From NCBI GenBank assembly GCA_934097015.1, contig CAKONF010000024.1:1-18415 (forward strand): 18,415 nt of DNA, given 5' to 3'. Both the position numbers and the translations under genes were made by a program. Source of the stretch: an uncultured Bacilli bacterium (GTDB taxonomy: Bacteria > Bacillota_I > Bacilli_A > RF39 > UBA660). Every line of letters begins with the position of its first letter. The first letter of the stretch is position 1. Below, in pieces: positions 1 to 7,423 of the stretch. The notes beneath the pieces were generated by a model. The model had not been told where the DNA came from. It saw only the letters and a list, made by a program, of their open reading frames with translations, and made no database searches.

Positions 1-86
1 AATTAATTTTAACATCACAGTAGTGATGTGTCAATAATAAAAATTGTAGAAATTTATCAAAAATATATTTACAAAAAATACAACTT

Positions 87-200
87 TTGATATAGTTTTA
101 TTAAGGTAGAGATACCTAAAACAAATTTTACGATTCATGAAAAAACAAGAAACATACTTCTTCCCCAACCCCAAAAATCGTTTGGGGGGGGGGGTATAAA
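87..200 (+). repeat. Structured poly-G leader repeat, copy 1
   Basis: This non-coding repeat recurs in the same orientation at 18285-18407. It opens with TTGATA and a hairpin (GTTTTA, bulge TTAA, GGTA, loop GAGA, TACC, TAAAAC at 95-122) whose loop is a GNRA tetraloop. A second hairpin pairs CCCCAAA (169-175) with TTTGGGG (181-187), and an outer C-run at 163-166 can pair with further Gs across a 2-nt bulge. It ends in a run of 11 G (184-194) followed by TATAAA. The other copy has GAAA as the tetraloop, and its second stem keeps pairing through compensatory changes, so the structure looks selected. It lies directly upstream of the ORF at 241. The function is unknown; an RNA leader or a slippage-prone promoter spacer are the two obvious readings. 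Confidence 0.7.
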
Positions 201-240
201 GAAATATGTTTTTTCGTGCAAAAAAAGGAGTGTGAAAAAA

Positions 241-789
241 ATGAATCGTAAGCAAAATTATTTATCTTATTTGAAATCAGGAGATTGGTGTTTAAATGAT
301 AAAGTTTATGCTAGTGAAACTGATAATACAACAGCATTAACTAGTCAAGAAATATTAGATAAACAAATTAAAGGTGAAGAATTTTATTATGATTCATATG
401 TTCGTTTAGAGGGAAAAACAATAAAAGAACCAACATTAAAATGTAATGGCACAAATATGATGAAATTTGGTGATAATACAAATATGTATGTAGGAACATT
501 AACGGCAGATGAAATTATTTATTCTGGTGCTGTATTTAAAATAAAGAATAAAGGATTTTATTTGATGAACGAATCTTTGAATTATTTGGATTTTTGGACT
601 TTATCGCCTTATATGGCATATAGAACATCTAACTCAATAGTTTTTTTTGGTATATCTGGTATACTTAATGGACCTCCAGTTGATCACAATAATGTTAGTT
701 TTCGCCCATCTATAAATTTAAAATCTAGCATTCAAATCTCGAACGGGAATGGCACTAAAAAAAATCCATATACAGTGAAATTAAGTTAA
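241..789 (+). CDS. Surface-protein C-terminal-type module, short ORF
   Basis: An uncharacterised 182-aa protein. The C-terminal half carries WTLSPY (about residue 122) and ends with RPSINLKSS followed by a GNGTKKNPY stretch. I recognise this pattern from the C-terminal module of large uncharacterised surface or pilin-like proteins of gut Firmicutes, which usually carry an N-terminal prepilin or signal segment. Here no signal peptide or membrane segment is visible: the ORF starts near YLKSGDWCLNDKVY, so it looks like a module without its N-terminal part, either a truncated gene or a silent cassette. ATG 241 is preferred because AAGGAG lies at 225-230; the in-frame GTG at 232 is too close to it. 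The poly-G repeat sits immediately upstream and a terminator follows. The family call rests on motif memory and is uncertain; the ORF itself is convincing. Confidence 0.6.
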   Translation: MNRKQNYLSYLKSGDWCLNDKVYASETDNTTALTSQEILDKQIKGEEFYYDSYVRLEGKTIKEPTLKCNGTNMMKFGDNTNMYVGTLTADEIIYSGAVFKIKNKGFYLMNESLNYLDFWTLSPYMAYRTSNSIVFFGISGILNGPPVDHNNVSFRPSINLKSSIQISNGNGTKKNPYTVKLS

Positions 790-801
790 TGTAATTTAAT
801 T

Positions 802-828
802 AAGTACTATTAATTTAGTACTTTTTTT
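802..828 (+). terminator. Intrinsic terminator after the 241-789 ORF
   Basis: AAGTACTA (802-809) pairs with TAGTACTT (816-823) around a 6-nt loop and runs into a T-tract. Confidence 0.85.
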
Positions 829-851
829 GATAAAATTAATTTGGTGATTAG

Positions 852-1724
852 ATGAAAACAATTAATTTTCCAGAATATAAAATATTAGATACAAGTGATG
901 GAATGAAATTAGAGAGTTGGAATGGAATTAAATTATTAAGACCAGATCCGCAAATAATATGGAATGATAAAGATAAAACTTTATGGAGTAATGTAGATGC
1001 AAAATATATTAGAAGTAATAAAGGTGGGGGAGAATGGCAAATTTTTAATAAAAATATGCCTGATAGATTTCAAATACATTATGATGATTTAACATTTAAT
1101 TTAAAATTAATGGGTTTTAAACATACAGGATTATTTCCAGAGCAAGCATATAATTGGACTATGTTAAGACAAATTATTAAAGATAAAAAAGATGTTAAAG
1201 TACTTAATTTATTTGCATATACAGGGGCAGCTAGTGTTGCATGTTTATCTAGTGGTGCTAGTGTAGTTCATGTAGATTCTTCTCGTGGTATGATAGATTG
1301 GGCTAAAGAAAACGTATATTCAAATAATTTAGAAGATAAACCTATTAGATTTATTGTTGATGATGTTGTTAAATTTGTTGAAAGAGAAATAAGACGTGGT
1401 AATAAATATGACATTATATTAATGGACCCTCCATCTTTTGGTAGAGGAAGTAATAAGGAAATATGGAATATAGAAACTGATTTGTTTAATTTAGTAGAAA
1501 AATGTACTCAATTACTAAGTGATGATCCATTATTATTTTTAATAAATTCATATACTACTGGTTTATCAATGACAGTTTTAGAAAATGTATTAAATTTAAC
1601 TGTTGGTAAAAAATATGATGGTTATATAAATAGTGATGAACTAGGTATAAAAGAAGAAAATAGTAATATCATTTTACCTTGTGGTATATATGCTAGATGG
1701 GAAAAAGAAAAATTTGACAATTAG
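852..1724 (+). CDS. SAM-dependent methyltransferase, RlmI/RlmK-like
   Basis: A 290-aa class I methyltransferase of the group related to the rRNA methyltransferases RlmI/RlmK (Methyltrans_SAM type). The SAM-binding motif I is NLFAYTGAAS (about residues 117-126). An acidic residue for the ribose follows in VHVDSSRGM, and motif IV is DPPSFGRG (about residues 195-202). The N-terminal 110 residues lack an obvious PUA domain. It is likely cytosolic and acts on rRNA or another nucleic acid; the exact target cannot be read. The start is ATG 852 after GGTGAT. The perfect promoter of the next gene overlaps its 3' end, so the two genes are not simply one transcription unit. Confidence 0.85.
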   Translation: MKTINFPEYKILDTSDGMKLESWNGIKLLRPDPQIIWNDKDKTLWSNVDAKYIRSNKGGGEWQIFNKNMPDRFQIHYDDLTFNLKLMGFKHTGLFPEQAYNWTMLRQIIKDKKDVKVLNLFAYTGAASVACLSSGASVVHVDSSRGMIDWAKENVYSNNLEDKPIRFIVDDVVKFVEREIRRGNKYDIILMDPPSFGRGSNKEIWNIETDLFNLVEKCTQLLSDDPLLFLINSYTTGLSMTVLENVLNLTVGKKYDGYINSDELGIKEENSNIILPCGIYARWEKEKFDN

Positions 1725-1742
1725 ATAAAATTTTATTATAAT
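1714..1742 (+). promoter_or_regulatory. Consensus sigma-A promoter for the sigma-factor gene
   Basis: TTGACA (1714-1719), a 17-bp spacer and TATAAT (1737-1742), a full match to the housekeeping consensus. It lies across the stop codon of the methyltransferase gene. Confidence 0.9.
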
Positions 1743-1768
1743 AACAAACCATGAAAAGGGGTTTTGTT

Positions 1769-2542
1769 ATGAAAGAACAGGAATTAATTAGTTTAGCAAA
1801 AGAAAATAATAAAGAGGCTATAAATATATTAATGGAAAAATATAAAGGTATTACTTTGGCTATAGCTAAAAAATATGCTAAAAGTAGTTATGAAATTGAA
1901 GATTTATTACAAGAAAGTTATTTTAGTTTTAAAAAGTGCATAGATTCATTTGATTTTAATAAAAATTGTAAATTCTCAAGTTATTTATATATGGTAATGG
2001 GAAGAGATTTATATGAGTATGCTAATAATAATTTTAGTGATGTTAAAGTTCCTCTTTATTTAAAGAGATTAAGAAGTAAGTTATATAATTATTTATATAA
2101 TTTTAAAGAGGTTTATGGTTGTTATCCGACTTTAGATCAGTTAGCAATTAAATTAAATGTTAATAAATCTATATTATTATCTTATTTACCTAATTTAAAA
2201 GATACTGTTAGTTTAGAATATATAGAAAAGTTAGAAACTGAATATGATGATTCGTATTGTATTATTGAAGAAGATGATATGTTTAAAGGTGTATATAATG
2301 ATATAAGGAGAGAAGAAATATATAATTTTGTAAATGAATCTAGTATTGCCTCAAAGTTTAAAAACATATTAATACTAAGATATGGTTTAGATGGTAGTAA
2401 ATTTAAAACTTTAGAAGAAGTTGGAAGAAAGTTATTTTATACTTATAGAGAAGTTAAGTTTTATGAAGAAGAAGCTCTTAAGTATTTAAGAAAAGATGTT
2501 AAACGTTTAAAATTAATTGATTATAATAATATATTAAAATAA
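1769..2542 (+). CDS. Sigma-70 family RNA polymerase sigma factor
   Basis: A 257-aa sigma-70-type factor when started at ATG 1769. Region 2 is visible as DLLQESYFSFKKCIDSFD plus FSSYLYMVMGRDLYEY (core binding and -10 recognition). A middle segment with TLDQLAIKLNVN looks like region 3. Region 4 is the C-terminal LRYGLDG, then TLEEVGRKL, with a helix that would read the -35 element. The sequence is diverged, and I cannot assign it to SigA, SigB/F/G or SigE/K. Start choice: AAAAGGGG sits 7 nt upstream of ATG 1769, whereas the in-frame ATG 1751 has no ribosome binding site. It is transcribed from a consensus promoter and followed by ylbD- and ylbE-like genes, so a link with the sporulation programme is possible but unproven. 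Confidence 0.85.
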   Translation: MKEQELISLAKENNKEAINILMEKYKGITLAIAKKYAKSSYEIEDLLQESYFSFKKCIDSFDFNKNCKFSSYLYMVMGRDLYEYANNNFSDVKVPLYLKRLRSKLYNYLYNFKEVYGCYPTLDQLAIKLNVNKSILLSYLPNLKDTVSLEYIEKLETEYDDSYCIIEEDDMFKGVYNDIRREEIYNFVNESSIASKFKNILILRYGLDGSKFKTLEEVGRKLFYTYREVKFYEEEALKYLRKDVKRLKLIDYNNILK

Positions 2543-2591
2543 TACATAAAGTTATCTATTAATAAATATATATTAATAGGTGATTTTTTTT

Positions 2592-2924
2592 ATGGATAAA
2601 AAATCTAGTTTTAAAGAGTTTGTATCACATCATCCAGAACTTATAACATATGTAAAAAATAAAGAAAGTACTTGGCAGGATTTTTATGAAATATATGATA
2701 TTTATGGAGAAAATGAAACTGCATGGAATAAGTATTTTAATAATGATAATGATTCTATTGGGGAACTAACTAATTTATTTAAAAATGTAAATATGGATAA
2801 CGTACAAAAGCATATAAATAATGCGCAGAAAGCAGTTAGTTTAATACAAGAATTAACTAATAAAAGTACACCTAATATAGTTAGTAAAACTCCAAGACCC
2901 ATAACTAAATTTTTTGGAGATTAA
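2592..2924 (+). CDS. ylbD: YlbD-like putative spore coat protein
   Basis: A 110-aa small protein matching the YlbD putative coat protein family. The N-terminal block FKEFVSHHPELITYVK followed by TWQDFYEIYDIYGE corresponds to the family's FKxFVxxHPKLI and TWQDxYExWxxxGE signature. A predicted helical, Asn/Gln-rich C-terminal half (about residues 55-95) ends with a Pro-rich tail. ATG 2592 is chosen because AGGTGA lies at 2578-2583; the GTG at 2580 is inside that site. The ylbE-like gene starts 2 bp after its stop, the same neighbour order as in Bacillus, which strengthens both calls. Bacillus YlbD is described as a coat protein; its role here is by family only. Confidence 0.8.
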   Translation: MDKKSSFKEFVSHHPELITYVKNKESTWQDFYEIYDIYGENETAWNKYFNNDNDSIGELTNLFKNVNMDNVQKHINNAQKAVSLIQELTNKSTPNIVSKTPRPITKFFGD

Positions 2925-2926
2925 TT

Positions 2927-3148
2927 ATGGAACTTGATGTTATGTATAATATAAAACAAGATAAAAAGCATTATGATTATTTAAGAACACATAGCTATTG
3001 GTATAAATATTTAAATAGAGATAAAAAAAATTATAAGTTATTTTTGGATGCATATAAGAAATATAATAGATCTATGACTACTAATAAAGTTAATGATACT
3101 ATAAATAATATTGATATGGTTGCCAATATATTAAAAGTATTAGAATAA
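2927..3148 (+). CDS. ylbE: YlbE-like protein
   Basis: A 73-aa protein of the YlbE-like family. The core is YLRTHSYWYKYLNRD (about residues 18-32), equivalent to the family's FIRxxPYWYRxLxRxP motif. The C-terminal segment NNIDMVANILKVL resembles the conserved amphipathic end. Its biochemical function is unknown in the family. It directly follows the ylbD-like gene (2-bp gap) and is almost certainly co-transcribed with it. It converges on the spoVB-like gene, with only 4 bp between the two stops. Confidence 0.75.
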   Translation: MELDVMYNIKQDKKHYDYLRTHSYWYKYLNRDKKNYKLFLDAYKKYNRSMTTNKVNDTINNIDMVANILKVLE

Positions 3149-3152
3149 AGTT

Positions 3153-4436
3153 TTAGGCTAATACTTTTTTTAATTTTATACTATTTAAGTATATTACTAA
3201 GAATATATTTATTATTTCTGATATTAATAATCCATATAAACCTATATGTAATAAACTAAATATAAATAATGTTATTAATTTAATTATTGTAGTTATGATT
3301 GTTATAATCATAGTATATTTGGCGTAATTTAATGCTTGTAAGGTGCTTGATAATGGCCCTTCTAAATATAAAAATACAAAGAATGGTGCTAAGAATTTAA
3401 TATATTCTATTCCTTTATCTGTTTTAAATATTATATTAAGTAAATCTCCTGTAAATATATATACTAATGTATTTGATATTAATCCTAGTATAAAAGAAAA
3501 TATAATTGATTGTTTTAATCTTTTTTTTATTAACTTTTTATTGTTCCTATTTTTAGATATTTCTGGTACTAGAGACGTATTAAGTGCAAGTATAAAAAAT
3601 GATGGAATAGTTAGTAGTGGTAAAACATATGCATTATAAGTACCATATTCGTTTAATATAAAATTATTAGAATATCCAGATAATGTTAATGTGAAAGTAA
3701 GTATTATTGGTTCAAAGAAATATCCTATGTTTCCAATTATTCTACTTGATGTAGTAGGGATAGCAATAGACATTATTTCTTTTATTATTGATATATCTGG
3801 TATTAAATCAGATTTTTTAATATTAAAGTTTTTTGGTGCAAATAGTAAGAATATAATTATCGAAATTATTTCAGAAAATATATTTAGTAATATGTATACT
3901 GATACAACAATGATTGTTCCATATTTTAATATGTGTGGTAGTACTAATAATATTATTAATAATCTAAATATTTGCTCTATTATATTAGATAGTGTATGAG
4001 GAAACATTTTTTGCTTACCAAAAAAATAACCTCTAATAATACTTGATAGTGATATAAAAGGTAAAACGAAAGCAATAGATATTATTGGATAGTATGTATC
4101 TTTATTATTTAATAAATTATTTGATATAAAGGGTGCTACTAAAAATATTGTTGTTATTAATATAATATTTATTAATAATGATGCTGGTATGATAGAAAAT
4201 AATACTTTTTTACTATTGTTTTTTGCTTTTGCTATTACATTACTTATTGCAAGTGGTAATCCTAATTGTGCTAATGTTATAAGTAATGAATATGTAGGCA
4301 TAATAATACTATATAAGTTAATTGCATCATTATTGACCATTCTAGTGAATATTATTTTTATAATAAAACCTAATAATTTGGTAAATAAAGCTCCAATTAT
4401 TAAAATTAATGTTGATTTGACAAATTTATTTTTCAT
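3153..4436 (-). CDS. spoVB: SpoVB-like polysaccharide/lipid flippase (MATE/MOP superfamily)
   Basis: A 427-aa polytopic membrane protein with about 12-14 hydrophobic segments. The N-terminus (residues 2-60) with KLLGFIIKIIFTR and the later YSLLITLAQLGLPLAISN are typical of SpoVB/MurJ-type lipid-linked precursor exporters; IIRGYFFGKQKM is the conserved loop after the fourth to fifth helix. In Bacillus, SpoVB acts in the mother cell in cortex peptidoglycan synthesis. It is shorter than Bacillus SpoVB (about 520 aa). The start is ATG at 4434-4436; no Shine-Dalgarno sequence is visible. A good sigma-E-type promoter lies so close upstream that the mRNA leader would be only about 10 nt. The family call is firm. 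The specific SpoVB role rests on the promoter and sporulation setting. Confidence 0.85.
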   Translation of the reverse strand: MKNKFVKSTLILIIGALFTKLLGFIIKIIFTRMVNNDAINLYSIIMPTYSLLITLAQLGLPLAISNVIAKAKNNSKKVLFSIIPASLLINIILITTIFLVAPFISNNLLNNKDTYYPIISIAFVLPFISLSSIIRGYFFGKQKMFPHTLSNIIEQIFRLLIILLVLPHILKYGTIIVVSVYILLNIFSEIISIIIFLLFAPKNFNIKKSDLIPDISIIKEIMSIAIPTTSSRIIGNIGYFFEPIILTFTLTLSGYSNNFILNEYGTYNAYVLPLLTIPSFFILALNTSLVPEISKNRNNKKLIKKRLKQSIIFSFILGLISNTLVYIFTGDLLNIIFKTDKGIEYIKFLAPFFVFLYLEGPLSSTLQALNYAKYTMIITIITTIIKLITLFIFSLLHIGLYGLLISEIINIFLVIYLNSIKLKKVLA

Positions 4437-4452
4437 AATAAAATATATGTTA

Positions 4453-4480
4453 AAAGTATGATATTAAATACTTAATATAA
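4453..4480 (-). promoter_or_regulatory. Sigma-E-like promoter of the spoVB-like gene
   Basis: On the minus strand TTATATT (4480-4474), a 13-bp spacer and CATACTTT (4460-4453) match the mother-cell sigma-E consensus (KMATATT and CATACAHT) at 6 of 7 and 7 of 8 positions. The start codon is 16 nt further on. Confidence 0.6.
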
Positions 4481-4569
4481 ATTATTATTATTAATTTTAA
4501 TTAATTTATATTGTAATTATTAAAAAATTAGAAAAAAACGACTAAATCTATTGCAAAGAATAAAATTAT

Positions 4570-4597
4570 TTGATACTCTTTATATGTAGGGTATAGG
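4570..4597 (+). promoter_or_regulatory. Probable promoter of hup
   Basis: TTGATA (4570-4575), a 16-bp spacer and TATAGG (4592-4597) about 37 bp upstream of the start codon. The -10 box is imperfect. Confidence 0.45.
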
Positions 4598-4634
4598 CCC
4601 TAAGACATAAATTAAGAAATGGGAGGAAATAAAA

Positions 4635-4907
4635 ATGTCAAAAACTGAATTAGTAGAATTCATAGCTGAAACAGCTGGATTAACAAAAGCAGATGCTACT
4701 CGTGCATTAGATGCAACATTAGCAGGAATTGAAAAAGGATTAAAAGAAAATGGAAAGGTTGCATTAGTTGGTTTTGGTACTTTCAGTGCTAAGAAGAGAG
4801 AAGCTAGAGATGGAATTAATCCATTAACTAAAGAACCTTTACATATTCCAGCAAAAATGGCTGCTACATTTAAAGCAGGAAGCAAATTAAAAGACGCTTT
4901 AAATTAA
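4635..4907 (+). CDS. hup: DNA-binding protein HU
   Basis: A 90-aa histone-like HU protein, the normal length for the family. It begins SKTELVEFIAETAGLTKAD (dimerisation helices). The conserved core LVGFGTFSAKKREARDGINP (residues 44-63) leads into the DNA-clasping arm. The proline KMAATFKAGSKLKDAL end is typical of HU rather than IHF. It binds DNA non-specifically as a dimer and compacts the nucleoid. A strong ribosome binding site GGGAGG sits at 4621-4626. It has its own promoter and terminator, so it is likely monocistronic. Codon and amino-acid conservation are ordinary. Confidence 0.97.
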   Translation: MSKTELVEFIAETAGLTKADATRALDATLAGIEKGLKENGKVALVGFGTFSAKKREARDGINPLTKEPLHIPAKMAATFKAGSKLKDALN

Positions 4908-4916
4908 TCGTATAAG

Positions 4917-4940
4917 AAGTGAAAGATAATTTCACTTTTT
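4917..4940 (+). terminator. Intrinsic terminator of hup
   Basis: AAGTGAAA (4917-4924) pairs with TTTCACTT (4930-4937) around a GATAA loop, followed by Ts. Confidence 0.85.
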
Positions 4941-4964
4941 CTTTACATTAAATAAAAAAATATA

Positions 4965-4993
4965 TTGATAAGTTAAATAAAATATATTATAAT
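4965..4993 (+). promoter_or_regulatory. Sigma-A promoter of the acidic membrane-protein gene
   Basis: TTGATA (4965-4970), 17-bp spacer, TATAAT (4988-4993). Confidence 0.85.
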
Positions 4994-5018
4994 TAATTTA
5001 TACTAAGAGGTGGCTAGA

Positions 5019-5909
5019 ATGAATATAATACTTAATTTTATGGATAAAATATATGGGGATACTAAAACGTTATCTTTGGTTTACGTTGCTGGAGCTGTTT
5101 TATTATTTATATTTATAATTTTATTAATTTTTAGTTTGAGAAAACCAAGTAAGAAAGATGATATAAAAATTATAGATGAACCTAAACCTGATAATAAAGA
5201 TAGTAATGAGGTATCTTTAAATAATAATGTAAAAGATACTAAGGTTGTTTCTGAAGATACAAATACAAAAGTAGAGGATACAAAAGAAGATATTAAAGAA
5301 GAAGTAAAAGATAATGATAGTGAAACTAATATATTTGAGAAGACAACAATAATTCCATTAGAAAATATAAAAACAAATGAGAGTGAAGTAAGCAAACAAG
5401 AAAGTATTGAAAAAGCTTTAGATAATGTAGATAATATTGAAAATATTAAACCAGAAGAGGTTGAAGAAAAAAAAGTTGATGAGAAAGTTAGTGCTGAAAT
5501 TCCGAATGTTGATGAATTTGTAGATAATGTTGTTAAAAAAACATATGAAAAAAATGAACAATTTTCATCAGTTTATGTTGGTGACAATACAAGTACTATG
5601 AAATTAGATAAAATAATGGATAATGTTAATTTAGATAAAGATGTTAAAGAAGAGATTACTGGTGTTAAAAATGAAGAAACAGAAGAGAAACTTCCAATTT
5701 TAAAAGATAAAATTAATGAAATGAAAGAAGAAAAAGAACTTGGTATAGAAAATAATAGTGCTAGTGATTTGGTTTCAGAAGATACTTCAAGTAAATTAGA
5801 TAATTTAAAGGAAGCATTAGAAGCAAAAAAACAAGAAGAAGTTAAAACTGAAACAACTGCAATTAACAAAGAAGATTTATTAAATAAATTAAATTCATTA
5901 AAAAAATAA
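5019..5909 (+). CDS. Single-pass membrane protein with long acidic, low-complexity tail
   Basis: A 296-aa protein of unknown function. One hydrophobic segment (about residues 20-41, VYVAGAVLLFIFIILLIF) is followed by a basic RKPSKK stop-transfer, placing the long tail in the cytoplasm by the positive-inside rule. The tail is very rich in Glu, Asp, Lys and Asn with repeated KED, EVK and VDN-like units, probably disordered or coiled coil, and ends with a short Lys/Leu helix. Such proteins can be scaffolds related to cell division or envelope organisation, but I recognise no domain. The start ATG 5019 is preferred over GTG 5010 because AGAGGTGG (5005-5012) is its ribosome binding site. It has its own promoter and terminator. 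Confidence 0.75.
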   Translation: MNIILNFMDKIYGDTKTLSLVYVAGAVLLFIFIILLIFSLRKPSKKDDIKIIDEPKPDNKDSNEVSLNNNVKDTKVVSEDTNTKVEDTKEDIKEEVKDNDSETNIFEKTTIIPLENIKTNESEVSKQESIEKALDNVDNIENIKPEEVEEKKVDEKVSAEIPNVDEFVDNVVKKTYEKNEQFSSVYVGDNTSTMKLDKIMDNVNLDKDVKEEITGVKNEETEEKLPILKDKINEMKEEKELGIENNSASDLVSEDTSSKLDNLKEALEAKKQEEVKTETTAINKEDLLNKLNSLKK

Positions 5910-5913
5910 TATT

Positions 5914-5938
5914 AATAACACATTTTTGTGTTATTTTT
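5914..5938 (+). terminator. Intrinsic terminator
   Basis: AATAACACA (5914-5922) pairs with TGTGTTATT (5927-5935) around a 4-nt loop, followed by Ts. Confidence 0.85.
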
Positions 5939-5948
5939 CTTTTAGCAC

Positions 5949-5978
5949 TTGATTTTATGTAAAGATATGTGATACAAT
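5949..5978 (+). promoter_or_regulatory. Promoter of rplS
   Basis: TTGATT (5949-5954), 18-bp spacer, TACAAT (5973-5978) with an upstream TG (extended -10). Confidence 0.8.
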
Positions 5979-5984
5979 ACTATT

Positions 5985-6053
5985 GCTTTCATTTGAGGGA
6001 GCGTAATCCGCTGAAAATAATTTCAAGATTAGAATAAATAATGTATTAGAAAG
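5985..6053 (+). promoter_or_regulatory. Probable L19 mRNA leader (autoregulatory hairpin)
   Basis: The 5' leader of rplS folds as TTTC (5987-5990) with GAAA (6013-6016), enclosing AGCG (6000-6003) paired with CGCT (6009-6012). Its position directly before rplS matches the known Firmicutes L19 leader, which lets the ribosomal protein control its own synthesis. I cannot confirm the Rfam match by eye. Confidence 0.5.
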
Positions 6054-6063
6054 GAAGAGTATT

Positions 6064-6405
6064 GTGAATCCATTAATTGAAAAAATTAATAAAGAACAAA
6101 TTAGAACTGATATTCCTGAATTTAGAGTAGGAGATACAGTTAGAGTTGGAGTAAAAATTAAAGAAGGTAAAAAAGAGAGAATCCAAAATTTTGAAGGAAT
6201 TGTATTTAATATTACTGGTGGTTCAGTATCAAAAACTTTTACTGTATTTAAAAAGAGTGGAGCTCATATTATAGAAAGAGTATTCCCAGTAAATAGTCCA
6301 TTAATAGACAGTATTACTGTTGTTAAAAAAGGAAAAGTTAGACGTTCTAAATTAACATTCTTAAGAGGACTTAAGAAAGATTATAAAACTAAAGAAAGAA
6401 ATTAA
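6064..6405 (+). CDS. rplS: 50S ribosomal protein L19
   Basis: A 113-aa ribosomal protein bL19, the usual length. Diagnostic stretches are the FRVGDTVRVGVKIKEG start, the IQNFEGIVF segment and the C-terminal RRSKLTFLRG. It sits at the 30S-50S interface and supports the A-site region. The start codon is GTG (6064), fixed by AAGGAAGAG upstream and by the family N-terminus. It is transcribed alone from its own promoter through a structured leader and terminated right at its 3' end; the usual rimM-trmD neighbours are absent. Confidence 0.98.
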   Translation: MNPLIEKINKEQIRTDIPEFRVGDTVRVGVKIKEGKKERIQNFEGIVFNITGGSVSKTFTVFKKSGAHIIERVFPVNSPLIDSITVVKKGKVRRSKLTFLRGLKKDYKTKERN

Positions 6406-6419
6406 TACTTTCTTTTTTT
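6391..6419 (+). terminator. Intrinsic terminator overlapping the end of rplS
   Basis: AAAGAAAG (6391-6398) pairs with CTTTCTTT (6408-6415), then Ts. The stem's left arm lies in the last rplS codons. Confidence 0.7.
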
Positions 6420-6420
6420 C

Positions 6421-6449
6421 TTGATTTTTAGTTATACATAAATTATAAT
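6421..6449 (+). promoter_or_regulatory. Promoter of the PfkB-like gene
   Basis: TTGATT (6421-6426), 17-bp spacer, TATAAT (6444-6449). Confidence 0.85.
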
Positions 6450-6472
6450 TGATATAGAATAGGAAGATGGTT

Positions 6473-7423
6473 ATGAAAGCATTAATTATTAGCAAACCAA
6501 TATATGATTATATACTACCTTTAGAAGAATTTCCAAAAGAAAAAGATAAATTTATAATAAATAATTCTATAAAAACTATAAATAATGTATCTTCTATTAT
6601 AGCAATTACTTTAGCTAAATATGGGGTAGAGACTTATTATACAGGTGTAGTTGGAGAAGATAGTATTGGAAATAAAATAAAAGAAATATTAAATAAATAT
6701 AATGTTAATACTAAATATTTTGAAACTAGTTATAAAGAAAGTACTTGTATAAATTATAAAATATATAATAAAAAAGCAAATTCATTTACAAGTATATTTG
6801 AAAATTCTATAAAGGCTAATTTAATGAAATATAAATATGAATTTATTCCAGATACAGTTATTATGGATGATGGAGATTATAGTGCTAATATGGCTGCTAT
6901 TAATAATTATCCTAATGCTAATTTAATTTATATTGCTAATAAATATAGTAATGAATCATCTGTATATTTAAATAAATGTAAGTATGTTATATCTAATATA
7001 GATTTTGCAAGTAATGCAACTGGAGTATATAAAAATTTAAATAAACCTAAAGAAATAGTTAATTTATTTCAAAAATTTATTGATTTGTATAAAACTAATT
7101 TAATTATTAGATTAGATAATTTTGACTTTTTATATTGTATTAATGATGAAGTTAGATTAATAAAAAATATAAATGAACATTTAGTTAATAAAGAAAATGT
7201 ATTTATATCTATATTATGTTATTTTTTAATAAATACTAATAATATAGAAGATAGTATTAAATATACTAATAAAGTTATGTTAAATTCTAATAATGATATT
7301 GATATGATTAATAATATACCTGATGTTAATAATGTAAGAGAATTTATAAATATTATTGATAAGAATAATATTGAAACACTAGAAAATATTGAAATGCCTA
7401 TTAATAAAGAGGATAATAAATGA
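6473..7423 (+). CDS. PfkB-family carbohydrate-kinase-like protein, degenerate active site
   Basis: A 316-aa protein with the N-terminal fold signature of ribokinase/PfkB kinases: NNVSSIIAITLAKYGVETYYTGVVGEDSIGNKI with the conserved VGEDxxG. The family's C-terminal signature DTxGAGD, which holds the catalytic Asp and the anion hole, is not present. The expected region reads VNKENVFISILCYF, and the first GG motif is also missing. It may therefore bind a sugar or nucleoside without phosphorylating it. The start ATG 6473 is chosen because AGGAAG is 6 nt upstream; ATG 6467 abuts that site. Its TGA stop overlaps the next ATG (ATGA), so it is translationally coupled to the Smr protein. Confidence 0.75.
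   Translation: MKALIISKPIYDYILPLEEFPKEKDKFIINNSIKTINNVSSIIAITLAKYGVETYYTGVVGEDSIGNKIKEILNKYNVNTKYFETSYKESTCINYKIYNKKANSFTSIFENSIKANLMKYKYEFIPDTVIMDDGDYSANMAAINNYPNANLIYIANKYSNESSVYLNKCKYVISNIDFASNATGVYKNLNKPKEIVNLFQKFIDLYKTNLIIRLDNFDFLYCINDEVRLIKNINEHLVNKENVFISILCYFLINTNNIEDSIKYTNKVMLNSNNDIDMINNIPDVNNVREFINIIDKNNIETLENIEMPINKEDNK

Noticed and set aside
12..29. Hairpin ACATCAC-AGTA-GTGATGT at the window start
   Set aside because: A perfect 7-bp stem but without a T-tract on the plus strand; too little context to call it a terminator.
31..255. Minus-strand ORF across the poly-G repeat
   Set aside because: It translates homopolymer and repeat DNA, has no ribosome binding site, and conflicts with the hairpin covariation.
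3343..4461. Several plus-strand ORFs opposite the flippase gene
   Set aside because: They mirror the hydrophobic minus-strand gene and lack ribosome binding sites.
4580..4885. Minus-strand ORF over hup
   Set aside because: It is a shadow of the well-supported HU gene.
7421..7423. TGA read as Trp (mycoplasma-type code)
   Set aside because: All conserved Trp residues use TGG and no conserved gene has an in-frame TGA; TGA fits a normal stop in the ATGA overlap.
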